Shown here: positions 1 through 10,700 of the stretch, piece after piece
Position numbering within the stretch: the first letter of the stretch is position 1
How the letters are laid out: each line of letters begins with the position of its first letter
Virus record (IMG/VR): IMGVR_UViG_3300046007_003853
Coordinates: 1-20,158 of that record
Direction: 5' to 3' (one strand)
DNA from: a virus
DNA: 20,158 bases
Notes under the pieces: generated by a model
The model's input: only the letters and a program-made list of their open reading frames with translations
Databases searched by the model: none
Told to the model about the DNA's origin: nothing
Translations under genes and position numbers: made by a program

Positions 1-2
1 AT

Positions 3-773
3 TTTAAATATAATGGTTATGATGGTAAAGGATATTCTACAGGTTCTGCAACCAGAGGTATAACAGAAGAAGAAGCATATAATATCTGGATAGAAGATTT
101 TCGACGTAAAGAACGAAATTTAATCAGACAGCTAAAATCTTTTGGTTTAAATGAAATATCACAATCGGCGTTTGATGGGTTGTTATTATATTATTTGTTA
201 GCAGAAAATTTTACAATAGTTTATGCAATGGAAGGTCAATATAATTTAAGAGATCATATTGCAACTAAAAATTGGGATACAGTTGCCGGTATGATTTTAA
301 GGGATCATGCAAACAGACAAAACTCAATTCGTGCAGCTACTATACTTCGTTTAGCAGATTACGGTAATCCGAAAAACAGAGGATGGTTACGAGCAAACGG
401 TATCTTTGAAATGAGAGCATCTAATCAAATTGGGTTGCTATCAGGAGATCAATTAGCACGAGCAAGATTTTCATATTATGCTGAGACATTAGAATTTTTA
501 CCGTTAACTCCTAACAGCATTAAGCGTGACATCGCTAAACGTTATGAGGAAACATTGATTACACAACGCTGGACATATGACGGTTCTACAGTAAATTATT
601 CTTTATCAAAAGCTCCTGCAATGAGTCCGGTAGAAAAACTAGAAGTTAAGGTTAATAATAATATTTTACAGTATGAATATGATTTTACTTTAAGTGGAAA
701 CGTGTTTACTATTAAAACAGATTCCATAGAATTAGTTACAGGCGATATTATTTCTTCAAAAATTAGAATATAA
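3..773 (+). CDS. Lysozyme-like (GH24-type) tail/baseplate protein, 3' part
   Basis: The frame is open from the first bases of the window to the TAA at 771-773 (256 residues visible), so the true start lies upstream; the TTG at 180 is not a credible start because clear family sequence precedes it. Near the N-terminus, D7-G-K-G-Y-S-T13 (codons at 21-41) aligns without gaps to D20-T-E-G-Y-Y-T26 of phage T4 lysozyme, keeping the catalytic Asp and Thr with their exact spacing. 'ITEEEA' then matches T4 'ITKDEA', followed by a helical lysozyme-like body. The catalytic Glu would lie just outside the window. After about residue 175 comes a beta-rich tail ending in KIRI. Next to gp25 and gp6, a tail-associated murein-degrading role, as for the lysozyme domain of T4 gp5, is plausible. 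The gp5 beta-helix is not seen, so I do not call it gp5. Fold call fairly sure; activity inferred. Confidence 0.68.
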   Translation, partial: FKYNGYDGKGYSTGSATRGITEEEAYNIWIEDFRRKERNLIRQLKSFGLNEISQSAFDGLLLYYLLAENFTIVYAMEGQYNLRDHIATKNWDTVAGMILRDHANRQNSIRAATILRLADYGNPKNRGWLRANGIFEMRASNQIGLLSGDQLARARFSYYAETLEFLPLTPNSIKRDIAKRYEETLITQRWTYDGSTVNYSLSKAPAMSPVEKLEVKVNNNILQYEYDFTLSGNVFTIKTDSIELVTGDIISSKIRI

Positions 774-792
774 TATTAGCATATAATTATCC

Positions 793-800
793 GATAAATA
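793..800 (+). promoter_or_regulatory. T4-type late promoter, GATAAATA
   Basis: An exact NATAAATA octamer lies in the 32-base gap before gp25. T4 late promoters are TATAAATA, and the T4-like cyanophages use the relaxed NATAAATA. The octamer normally spans about -13 to -6, which puts the transcript start at about 806, on the gp25 ATG. Function is inferred from the motif and its position. Confidence 0.6.
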
Positions 801-805
801 TTATT

Positions 806-1171
806 ATGGCAACATATATCGGATATAGCACAGTCGAAAATCAAAACAGTAGCAAGATTCTTGTAGATAAAGAACTTGCTATTCGTGATTTAATGAATCA
901 TTTTTACACAAAAAAAGGTGAGCGAGTGATGAATCCAGAATTTGGATCTATCATTTGGGACTTATTGTTCGATCCGCTAGACGGTTTAACAGAATCGTTA
1001 GCAAAAGAAGATGTTGAGAGAATTGTCCGAAGCGACCCAAGATGGGTATTTCAGGATATGAAAGCAGAAAAGCCAGACGATCATAGTTTAAGTATAAGGG
1101 TGCAAATGTTTTATAACGATACCGGCACTGCAGAGGAATTGTACTTAACATTTATAGGTGAGATAGAATAA
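806..1171 (+). CDS. 25: Baseplate wedge subunit gp25
   Basis: This 121-residue protein belongs to the GPW/gp25 family, whose members form part of the inner baseplate wedge of contractile tails and contact gp6 and the sheath. The family signature is plain at residues 30-58: 'MNHFYTKKGERVMNPEFGS' followed by IIWDLLFDP. Length is close to T4 gp25 (132 residues). The gp25 family is named lysozyme-like in some databases, but that activity is not expected here. The start at 806 is the only reasonable ATG; the next Met is residue 30. No Shine-Dalgarno sequence precedes it, and a late-promoter octamer ends five bases before the ATG, so initiation may be leaderless. The stop overlaps the gp6 start by one base (TAATG), implying translational coupling. 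Confidence 0.93.
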   Translation: MATYIGYSTVENQNSSKILVDKELAIRDLMNHFYTKKGERVMNPEFGSIIWDLLFDPLDGLTESLAKEDVERIVRSDPRWVFQDMKAEKPDDHSLSIRVQMFYNDTGTAEELYLTFIGEIE

Positions 1172-4100
1172 TGGCACAGAATATCAGACAAAGTAGTTTA
1201 TTTGCTGCAGAAGACTTCAGCGTAGTTTACGAAAGTTTTGCACAAGCAGACTTTCAATCATACGATTTTGATACAATCAGAAACAGTATGGTTAACTATA
1301 TCAACAACAACTATCCTGAAAACTTTAACGACTGGATCAGTAGCAGCGAATTTGTAAGTTTGATAGAGCTTATGGCATTCCTCGGCCATAACTTAGCATT
1401 CCGTGCAGACTTAGCAAGCCGTGAAAACTTTTTAAGCACCGCTGAACGCAGAGAAAGCGTATTGCGTATTGCTGAGTTCTTGGGGTACAAGCCTACCAGA
1501 AATGTTGTTGCAAGTGGATACTTAAAGATAGATAGTGTTAGAACTAACCAGACTGTGTATGATGTTAACGGCAATAGTTTAGCAAACGTTACAGTTCAGT
1601 ATGAAGATACCACTGATCCTGACACATACCAAAACTTTTTAACTATTATGAATAGTATTTTTCAAAGTAGTAATAGATTTGGATCTCCATTTGCTAAATT
1701 TACAAAGAATAATGTTCAATATGAAATATACAGAACTAACAGTTCTAATAACGATGTAGTTAAAGAATTTAGCGGAATTATCGATTCTGGCAGAACTTCT
1801 TTTACTGCACACAGTATTAGTTACGATCAAGCTAGAAACAAACTAGAAGAAAAAATACCAGACCCATACGGTGTTTATGATCTGCTTTATCAAAATGATA
1901 ATGGCGGACTTTCAAGTCCTAACACTGGATTCTTTTTCGGATTCAAAGAAGGATCGTTACAATATAAAGATTTTTCGATAGCAAACGGTCTACCAAACAT
2001 GGTAATTGATATCAATGAGAACAACGTTGCTAATGGTAATATTTGGGTACAGACAATTGACGAAGTAGGACAAGTTTTAGCATCATGGACTCAAATTGAC
2101 AGGCTATTTGGAAACAGTAATATAGTAAACAATTCTAGTTCTAGAAACGTATACACTGTAAGTTCTAGAGAAAACGACCAGGTTAGTATTGTGTTTGCGG
2201 ACGGCAATTTTGGCAATATCCCACGTGGCATAATTCGTGTATGGTACAGAACTGGTATCAACAGAACATATAACATAAATCCAGATACATTTAATAACGT
2301 TACATTAAGTATCAATTACACTGGTCAAGATAGTAGAGCTTATGTTGCAACATTTAACTGTAGTCTAAAATCTCCCGTGAGTAATGCAAGCGAAAGAGAA
2401 ACCATTGATAGTATCAAAGTAAACAGCGGACGTTTCTTTGCAACACAAGATCGTATGGTTACCGCCGACGACTACACTGTATTTCCTCTAACAGTAAGTG
2501 AAAATATTTTAAAAATTAAAAGCATTAACCGAGTGCATAGCGGTCACAGTCGTTTTAGAGATTTATATGATCCTACTGCAACATATAGTGATGCGATACA
2601 ATATACTGATGATGCATACATTTACAAAGAAGATGTTACAACTAGAAGTTCGATATTACTGCCTTCGGTATTAAATTCTGAACAAATTCTAAGTCAGTAT
2701 ATCAATCCGATTTTAAGTAATCCGGAAGTTAAAAACTTCTATTACGACAGACAGTATTACGGATATGAAACAGGTGGGTATAACTCTAATAATTACTACA
2801 ATAACACAACTGAAAGTTTAACATTCTTAACAGCAAGTGATAGTAATATTACCGGAGTATACCGTTGGAACCAAGTAACAAGAAGTAACAATAGCTGTAC
2901 AGGTTATATAACTTACAATAGCTTTGTTCAAAGATTGGGTGACAGTGCATCTGCTCCGCTAAGAAAATTAGAAGTTAACGGGTTAGTAGAATTTATCACA
3001 TCACCGTTCAGAACAGGATATATTAAAACTATAGAAGTTGTTAGTGGCGGCTCCGGCTATTCTACCGCTCCTACTGTTGTTATAACTGGTATTGGTGCTA
3101 GTGCTACTGCAACTGCAAACATAAGTGCCGGTGTAGTTGTTTCGGTCACTATAACAAACGCTGGCACTGATTATGATTCAGTAACAAACGTAACCTTTAC
3201 AGGCGGCGGCGGTTCTGGTGCAACTGCAAAAGTTACTGTTTCAAATGCAGACACAGTTTGGGCTAGAATTGTAAAATTAGACAACGGCGGATTTGGTGTA
3301 GATGATAGTGTAGGCAATCCAACCGGTGTAAACGTGATTGGCCAAGGAGCAGTAACTCTTTCATCATCGATACCTTCAGGTGCTAGAATAAAAAGAATTA
3401 TTCCGAGTTGGGAAAGTCAGTTTACTAATACAGTAAAAACTGCAGTAATCTCTAAAATTGCAAACAGACTTAGTTTTGGATTAAGATATAACCCAAGTAT
3501 TCAAGAATGGGCAGTGATCGACAGCAGCAACTTGCCTGCTAGTAACATAGCTAATAATAGTGTATCTAGCTGGAGTAGACAGTATGAAGGTGATACTTCT
3601 AATACTGGTAGAGATAATAGTTGGTTAATACGAATCAACTATGCAAACTCTCAGTGGGAAGTATTAACACGTAAAACTCGTTATATTATAGGCAGTGATG
3701 CTACGTTAAAATTTAACAACTTAAATTTTGCTGAATCCTTCAGTAGTGAAACATTGAAGCCAGGTAGAGACAAGTTTGAGTTTTTACCTATCAATACAAA
3801 GTCAACTATTAACATGACTCCGCTAGGTAAAAAATATACATTTAACAGTTTCGGATATTTCACATATCCCGAAGGCTATACTGATCCTTATAAACTTAGA
3901 GTTACGTTAGATGATAACGACAACGATACATTTATAAATGATCCGGAAGCATTTAAGAAATTAACCAGCACCGAAACTATCAATCTAGGAACAAAACTAG
4001 AATATTATCCGAACGAATACGAGTTCATCGTCCATGACGACGACGGCGGTACTACTGTTAATGGTCGTGCATATCTACACATGAAGTATACAAGAATTGC

Positions 4101-4713
4101 TGATATAAATCAAGTAATTGATCCTGCAGTAACTAACATTATCGACACTTATGTCTTATTAAGAAGCTATGACACGAGTTTCAGAACATGGGCAGTCCGT
4201 GATGGAAGAAGTTATACAAAACCTAATCCTCCAACAATATCTGAACTAACTGAAACATTTACAAGTCTGGAAACAAAGAAATCTATCAGTGACCAGATAA
4301 TTTACAGACCTGTAAAATATAAAATTTTGTTTGGTGATTTAGCTAATCCCGAACTTCAAGCTAAATTTAACGTTACTAAAACTAGCAATGCAACAATGAG
4401 TGATGTAGAAATAAAACAACAAATAATAACCTTAATAAATGAATTTTTCAGTATAGAGAACTGGGACTTTGGTGAAACATTCTATTTTACTGAACTTGCA
4501 GCATATGTTCACAATAATATGATCGGCCAAATATCACAAATTACAATTTCTTCTGTGTCAAATCCAGAAGATTTAAATAGTTTATATGAAATACATGCGG
4601 ACAGCGACGAACTATTCGTACCAGTATTAAGTATAGGAAATTTTGTTATCACTAATACATTGATAACAAACGCAACATCAATCGCAGCAAATACCGGAGT
4701 TAGCACAAGATGA
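1171..4713 (+). CDS. 6: Baseplate wedge subunit gp6, enlarged
   Basis: This 1180-residue protein is the T4 gp6/baseplate-J-like subunit; gp6 dimers form the ring that holds the wedges together. The N-terminus has the family block 'YDFDTIRNSMVNYI', SSEFVSLIELMAFLGHNLAFR and 'SRENFLSTAERRES' (about residues 30-95). The baseplate-J core appears at 421-435 as 'RFFATQDRMVTADDY', and the conserved C-terminus has ENWDFGETFYFTELAAYVHN near 1090-1115. T4 gp6 has 660 residues, so this one is nearly twice as long; part of the extra length is a Gly-rich beta repeat at residues 617-694 that looks inserted. AGGTGAG at 1156-1162, eight bases before the ATG, is a good ribosome binding site inside the end of gp25. 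The stop overlaps the next gene as ATGA. Identity is very sure; the role of the added segments is unknown. Confidence 0.92.
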   Translation: MAQNIRQSSLFAAEDFSVVYESFAQADFQSYDFDTIRNSMVNYINNNYPENFNDWISSSEFVSLIELMAFLGHNLAFRADLASRENFLSTAERRESVLRIAEFLGYKPTRNVVASGYLKIDSVRTNQTVYDVNGNSLANVTVQYEDTTDPDTYQNFLTIMNSIFQSSNRFGSPFAKFTKNNVQYEIYRTNSSNNDVVKEFSGIIDSGRTSFTAHSISYDQARNKLEEKIPDPYGVYDLLYQNDNGGLSSPNTGFFFGFKEGSLQYKDFSIANGLPNMVIDINENNVANGNIWVQTIDEVGQVLASWTQIDRLFGNSNIVNNSSSRNVYTVSSRENDQVSIVFADGNFGNIPRGIIRVWYRTGINRTYNINPDTFNNVTLSINYTGQDSRAYVATFNCSLKSPVSNASERETIDSIKVNSGRFFATQDRMVTADDYTVFPLTVSENILKIKSINRVHSGHSRFRDLYDPTATYSDAIQYTDDAYIYKEDVTTRSSILLPSVLNSEQILSQYINPILSNPEVKNFYYDRQYYGYETGGYNSNNYYNNTTESLTFLTASDSNITGVYRWNQVTRSNNSCTGYITYNSFVQRLGDSASAPLRKLEVNGLVEFITSPFRTGYIKTIEVVSGGSGYSTAPTVVITGIGASATATANISAGVVVSVTITNAGTDYDSVTNVTFTGGGGSGATAKVTVSNADTVWARIVKLDNGGFGVDDSVGNPTGVNVIGQGAVTLSSSIPSGARIKRIIPSWESQFTNTVKTAVISKIANRLSFGLRYNPSIQEWAVIDSSNLPASNIANNSVSSWSRQYEGDTSNTGRDNSWLIRINYANSQWEVLTRKTRYIIGSDATLKFNNLNFAESFSSETLKPGRDKFEFLPINTKSTINMTPLGKKYTFNSFGYFTYPEGYTDPYKLRVTLDDNDNDTFINDPEAFKKLTSTETINLGTKLEYYPNEYEFIVHDDDGGTTVNGRAYLHMKYTRIADINQVIDPAVTNIIDTYVLLRSYDTSFRTWAVRDGRSYTKPNPPTISELTETFTSLETKKSISDQIIYRPVKYKILFGDLANPELQAKFNVTKTSNATMSDVEIKQQIITLINEFFSIENWDFGETFYFTELAAYVHNNMIGQISQITISSVSNPEDLNSLYEIHADSDELFVPVLSIGNFVITNTLITNATSIAANTGVSTR
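3019..3252 (+). repeat. Gly-rich beta-repeat domain inserted in gp6
   Basis: Codons 617-694 of gp6 encode a pseudo-duplicated module: VVSGGSGYSTAPTVVITG with GASATATANI, then VVSVTITNAGTDYDSVTNV, with FTGGGGSGATAKVTV. The pattern (V-x-GGxGY-x5-P-x-V, GATA-x-A, V-x-S-V-x-ITN-x-G-x-x-Y) is found in many phage and bacterial surface proteins as short beta repeats. The DNA is locally richer in GGC and ACT codons than its flanks. The same type of module occurs in the adjacent giant protein at 8970-9206. Confidence 0.7.
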
Positions 4714-7700
4714 GTCAAAATTACAAAGCAAATCCTACAGTAGCACCTCTTATTTCAAGACCAGGTGAGAGTAGCGAATATGTAGGTGCAAGAAGTGTAA
4801 TGAACTTATTGCCTAATATTTTTAATACTCCGGTTAATAAAAAGTTCTTAGAATCTACACTAGATCAATTGATGTCGAGCGGTAGTTTGCAAGCTATCAA
4901 TCATTACTTAGGACATGAAGATAGTAGAATAAGCATAGATGACTTATACTTAGACGATAATAGAACTAGCGATCAATATCAGTTTGTTCCAGGTGTTATT
5001 AACAAAGACGATAACGGAAATGTAACAGATGTGATATCATACGACGATATTATTAATGGTTTAAGATTTGGCGGTGCAACAGTTGAGCAACCTAACAGAT
5101 TGCTTAATGAGCCGGCATATACATTAGACTTACCTATTAACTATGATATGTTTATTAACTATCATAGATATTTCTGGCTAATGGATTTTCTACCAGTGTG
5201 TGAAATAAACGCAACAGTAGGAAATCCTATCACTGTAGCAAACATTGTTGGTCAAATTTCTTACACTACTCCTACATTGTCAAATAGTAAAACATTAGAA
5301 TTCCGTAACGGGATGCGTGTAGCATTTAAAACAAACTGCACAGGTAGTGTGACATATCCGGTCGACGACATTTATATTGTAGAAGGTGTAGGACAGCCTA
5401 CTGGTATTAAACTTATCAGACAGTATGATGACAGTGCTGCAGAAACAACATTTGTTACTAACACAATTTATGCGTTGACTCGTAATGAAGATAGCGAGAC
5501 GCCTGTAGACATTCAAGATGACAGAATCATTGTTAGAGATTATGTAGTTGAGCGCAGAGACAGTATAGATCAAAGTGCTTGGGCAAGAAGTAACGCATGG
5601 GTCAGAGACGATGTTGCTATCGCAGTCTGTGATTTTAACGGAGACGATCCATTTGATTATATTGTCGAACCTTTTAGAGCGATACGTCCTATTATCGAAT
5701 ATCGTGCAAGTATGGAAAAATACAATTACGGTAAGCAGCACTTAACTGCAGTTACACATATGTTTGATTCTATTTCAAATCCATTGACAGCAATTGTTGG
5801 CCAATCAACATGGAGCCTTGCATCGTACAGTATTACCGACGAGTGGGACCCGATCGGTTATAACAAAGGCGATCAAGTAAAAGTTACAATCAGCGGTAAC
5901 ATCACTTATTGGGACTGTGTACAAACTCATACAGAAGCAAAAAATCCAACATTCTTTGAAAACAGAAGCTATTGGAGAGAAGTGTCATCTAAGGCACTAG
6001 CAAACGGTGATACAATATTATTTGCTAAAAATGCAACATCTACTTACAATAAAAAGATTTTTAGTGTTAGTGGTGTAGGTAGCAGCATTGTATTAACTGA
6101 GGTGTATAATACTACCAATTACACTCTGTATGATAAAGTTATTGTAAAAATAGGCTATAACAATGTGTTTGGTGATTCGATTGATAGCTTAATTTATGCT
6201 GGTAGTGAATGGTATTGGGATGGAACAAACTGGATCTATGGACAACAAAAAGATTCTAGAAGTGTTGCTCCTAAATTTAATCTTTACGACCACGAACAAG
6301 TTTTATTATCAAATACAACAACATACCCTAATACAACATTTGAAGGCGATACTATATTTGATTATGCAAGAACATCTGGCGTAGTGGACCACGCCCTAGG
6401 GTTTGCACCTAAATATGTTGACTATGGTAATAATCCAGGTTACGAGTTCGATATTGGGCTAGGAGCAAAACGTTACAACTATAACAGCATAAACGAATAT
6501 ATTGGATATCAAGTCGACACCGACGTTGTTAATATAGAAGAAATTAAAGGTTATTATTATTACAAGGATTTAATTACAGATTTTTACTACAATGGATGGG
6601 CGCAATTACGCAATGATCAACCAGTCGAAAAGCATATTCGTTATGTTGTTGAAAGTGTTAGCAGCGATCATATTTTTGATATCGGTACTACCAACATCAA
6701 CTTAGATGACAAGTTTAGATTTAAACTAGGCAATAACGGTAATTTAAAAGTATATAGTGAAAACACATTAAATGAACGTGATAAACCAGAACTAATAAAC
6801 GGTATTAATCCTGCTATCTTTATGAGTAAAGGTAAAACATATACCATTCAAACAATGTTTGATATAACTGATTTCGAATTAGTTAACGTAGATGGGTCTG
6901 CAATTTCTACCGGGTTGACAATTACATCAACAACAGCTAATACTCAGACAGTTGCAATTAGTAGTTCAATTGCAATCGACTATATTAAGTATAGACTAGT
7001 ATCTGATAATTCGATTTTTGGCATAATTTATTTAGATGACAACACTTCATCAAAAAATCTAACAGTAAAGATAAATGGCGTTGAAACAAACGATTATACA
7101 CTGTCTGGTACACGAGTTACTGTAGAAAATATATATCCGTTAGATACTGTTATTGAAATTAGTTGGTCATCATATGACATATTAACATCAGATCAAGGAA
7201 TCTTCCATACTGCAGATACTCATGTGTACAACCCGCAAAATGAGTGGTTAACTAATGCAACGTTTGGCGATTTACAAACACACATCAAATCACAAATGTC
7301 AAATATACCAGGGTTTAGCGGAAATTATTTCGGCGATAATAATTATACATCATTACCGCAAATACATGAATTTGGTGGAACAATAAGACAACAACCATTT
7401 AGTACTGAACTACTAGCAGTAACATTAGATGATGCTAACACAAATCCGTTTGCTAGTTTAAGATTTATCTCTGCTAGTTATGCTAAATTTAGACAACAAA
7501 TAATTAGAAAAGTAGCTCAGTTACACACTACCACAGATATAGATATTCCTGTGTACGAATTAGTAGATCAAGCATTGAGTGAATTGAATTTAGGAAAAAC
7601 TAAAGATTCTCCTTTTGCATATAGTGACATGTTATTATATAAAGATTACGAAACAGCGGAATACACCTGGATTGCAGGTGAAAGCACTATATTTGATTTA

Positions 7701-10700
7701 CCAAATACTGTTAACTATTACGCTGATACTCGAAATCATATTCATATATGGGTCAAAGATTCTTATGACGGCGTGGCGCCGATAAATTGGAGACCGTTGG
7801 TAAATACCTCTGACTATGAATTATTAAATGCTTCACAAGTACAAATCAATGCCACGCTTCTTCCCGATGCTAATGGAAAAGTTTATATAGACATTCGTTG
7901 GTATCCACTAGATAGTGTTAGTTTTATGCCACCTAGTGCAGTTAAACTAGGGTTAACCAGACCTATCGTTCCTCGTGTTGTATCAGGATTATATGCTAAT
8001 ACTGATAACACCGAATCTTCGACTGCGATTATTTGTCATGACGGATCTATACATTATGCAACTGCGTTACCGGGTGTAATTGATTTATTCATTAGAAGCT
8101 CTGCTTCGTTTAATATAGAAGATGCGGTAATATGGGAATTAGAAACCAGAATCTTTAACAACTTAGTTGGCGATTATGATAACGTAATAGATTATCTGGA
8201 AGCAATGCCTAATGCTAATAGAAAAACTCCATACACATGGGACGAACTAAATGCAGCCACGGAAAGCGAATTCAACAGTTGGAAAGTCAGAGATAACATT
8301 TCATCATTGAACGATGCGAATTTCTACGATGCAGGAAACGAGTTTACTTGGAATTATAGTAGTGTTGGTCCCGGTATCGGCGGCTGGAAAGGCATATATC
8401 ATTATTACTTTAATACTGACATCCCCCACACACATCCATGGGAAATGTTAGGGCACCGCAACGAGCCGGGTTGGTGGAGTGAATTTTACACATGGTTAAG
8501 CACTGCAAACGGTGGTAATGATGCAAAACGAGCTGCATTGATCGAAGCATTAAAAACCGGTCATTACAACGATCCAAATGATGCAGACAAACGTTATGAT
8601 ATAACATATTGTTATTCTGCGTATGACTGGGATAACGAAACACTAGTTACTCCTGCAGGTGCATTAAACGGACCTGTTACGGCAGGCATTGTTACTGCAC
8701 CTACTACTGCAGAAAAACAAAAAGACTTTGTGTACGGCGACTGGGGACCAATAGAACAACGTTGGAGACGTAGTCCGGAATATAATATAAATCGTTCGTT
8801 AGGATTAATGAGATTAAGACCATTATGGTTGCTTAACAGTTATTTCGATAGTAATAGAAGAAAACTGGATTATCATTCATCGGTGGCTACACCACAACTA
8901 TTGTTCGAAGATACTCGTTTATTAGGCAATAATAAACAACCTAAACTAAGTTACGAAAAATACGAAGATAGCATCATTGAACTTATAAATGTTAGAAATG
9001 GTGGCGCTGGGTACACAAGCAATACTCGTATAGAAATTTATGGTAATTTTGGCAGCGGTGCTACTGCAGAAGCTATTGTTCGTGATGGTAGTATCATAGC
9101 TGTATCTATTACAAATCCAGGTAATAATTATCAGAGTAAACCGACTATTATTGCAGTTGATGACACTTCAGTAATTACAGAAGAAGCAACGTTTGAAGCT
9201 ATATTGTCGTCAAATGTTAGACAATATTACAGTGGGCTAAGTAATGCGATTATTGAATTTGGATTCTTTAATACCACTGATATCGATTCTTTAAAAGAAA
9301 AGTTTGAAACAGCGACCTACAGCCCTGTGATAAAATTAGGCGGGTTTGTTAACAAAGCAAATCAACGTTTTGTGTTAGACAGCAGCCAAGACAAAGGTAA
9401 AGTAACAATACCAGAAGAAAATTATGTTGTATCGCTATATAAGAGTCAGCCTATTTTTGATACATTCTATGGTGCAATAAAAGTAACATTAACAGATGAA
9501 GGTTACATGATATCTGGTTATGATACTAGTAAAATGTATTTAGAATATAATCCAGTATCATACAATAGTAAAAAAACTATTGTCCCATTGGGGAATACTA
9601 ATATTATAAAATATAAAGAATTTACCAATGATGTTATTAGACTAGAATATAACACAATTTTAGTTAAAGAACAAGATGTATATGACATTATCAGAGGCTA
9701 TGGACATTACCTAAATACCTTTGGTTGGATCCCAAGTTGGGACACAGCCGCAACAACATTCTTGTCTTGGGCAGACGATTCACCAACAGTTGGTGATATC
9801 ATCAACATTATTCCTGCAACAGATTCTATTGAAATTTCAGAAGGTGTTACTGGTTACTTTGATAACTTGCAAAACAAGTACGACGGCGTTTATAATTTAA
9901 TAGATCAAAATGGTCGACAAGTACTACCTAACAAAGTAATAGTTGAAAGACAGGTGTTAGAACAATCAGATGCTATAACTAAAATCACACCAAAGTCTTC
10001 TGATTTAACATTGTATGGTATAAGAATGTATTCTGTAGAGTTAGAACATGTAATAGTGTTTGACAATTACACAGGATTCGACGATGTAATTTATAATCCT
10101 GCACTGGGCCAGTTGCACACAAGAATAAAGTGGGTCGGTAGCAGAACTAAAAACTGGAACGGCAAACTTTATGCACCAGGATACATTGTAGATAACAATG
10201 CCATTTATAATAACTTTGACAGAACAGTAGCAGACATCGATCAAATTTATGATGTTGGCAATAACATTGTAAACAATTCTGTAAAAAATGCAGCAAGATC
10301 CAACATTGGATATAATACACCGTCTTGGAAACAATATACAACGCTGGACGACAGCACTGTATTTGAATTTGTCAAAGGTATAGGAAAATACAAAGGCACA
10401 AAGTATGCATTAAACGCATTCTTGAGAAACACTTCTATATTTGGAACACAAGCAGATGTTAGCTTGTTTGAAGAATGGGCAATCAGAACTGCAGATTATG
10501 GCGACACAAGATCGAGAGATACAGTCGAATTTAATGTTAGTAAAGATTTAGTGTTAACAAGTCCGCAAGTAATAAGACTTAGAGACACAAATGAAAGCGA
10601 TGCGTTGAGCGATGTGTATATTGATATCACTCCTAACAGCGAGTTATTAGTTACCGGAACAGTTGGCAATAACTTCCAAACAAGATTGCCTAAGGTATTC

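Noticed and set aside
180-773. Start at TTG 180 for the first gene
   Set aside because: The frame is open back to base 3 and the upstream codons carry the lysozyme-like D-x3-Y-x-T motif, so the gene is cut by the window edge rather than starting at 180.
3-773. First gene as T4 gp53, another common neighbour of gp25
   Set aside because: The sequence shows no likeness to gp53 as I know it, while the lysozyme-like motif aligns without gaps.
806-1171. gp25 as an active lysozyme
   Set aside because: The family name is historical; the clear signature is that of the structural wedge protein and no catalytic set is evident.
3933-3940. TATAAATG at 3933, and similar at 8984, 12257, 15790 and 17950, as late promoters
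   Set aside because: The last base departs from the consensus. Those at 3933, 8984, 12257 and 17950 are inside genes, and the one at 15790 overlaps the ATG at 15795 just after the exact octamer.
5295-5741. Minus-strand frame of 148 codons inside the giant gene
   Set aside because: It is Cys/Ile/Val-rich with no recognisable domain or ribosome binding site, and it lies fully antisense to well-conserved blocks. A chance open frame.
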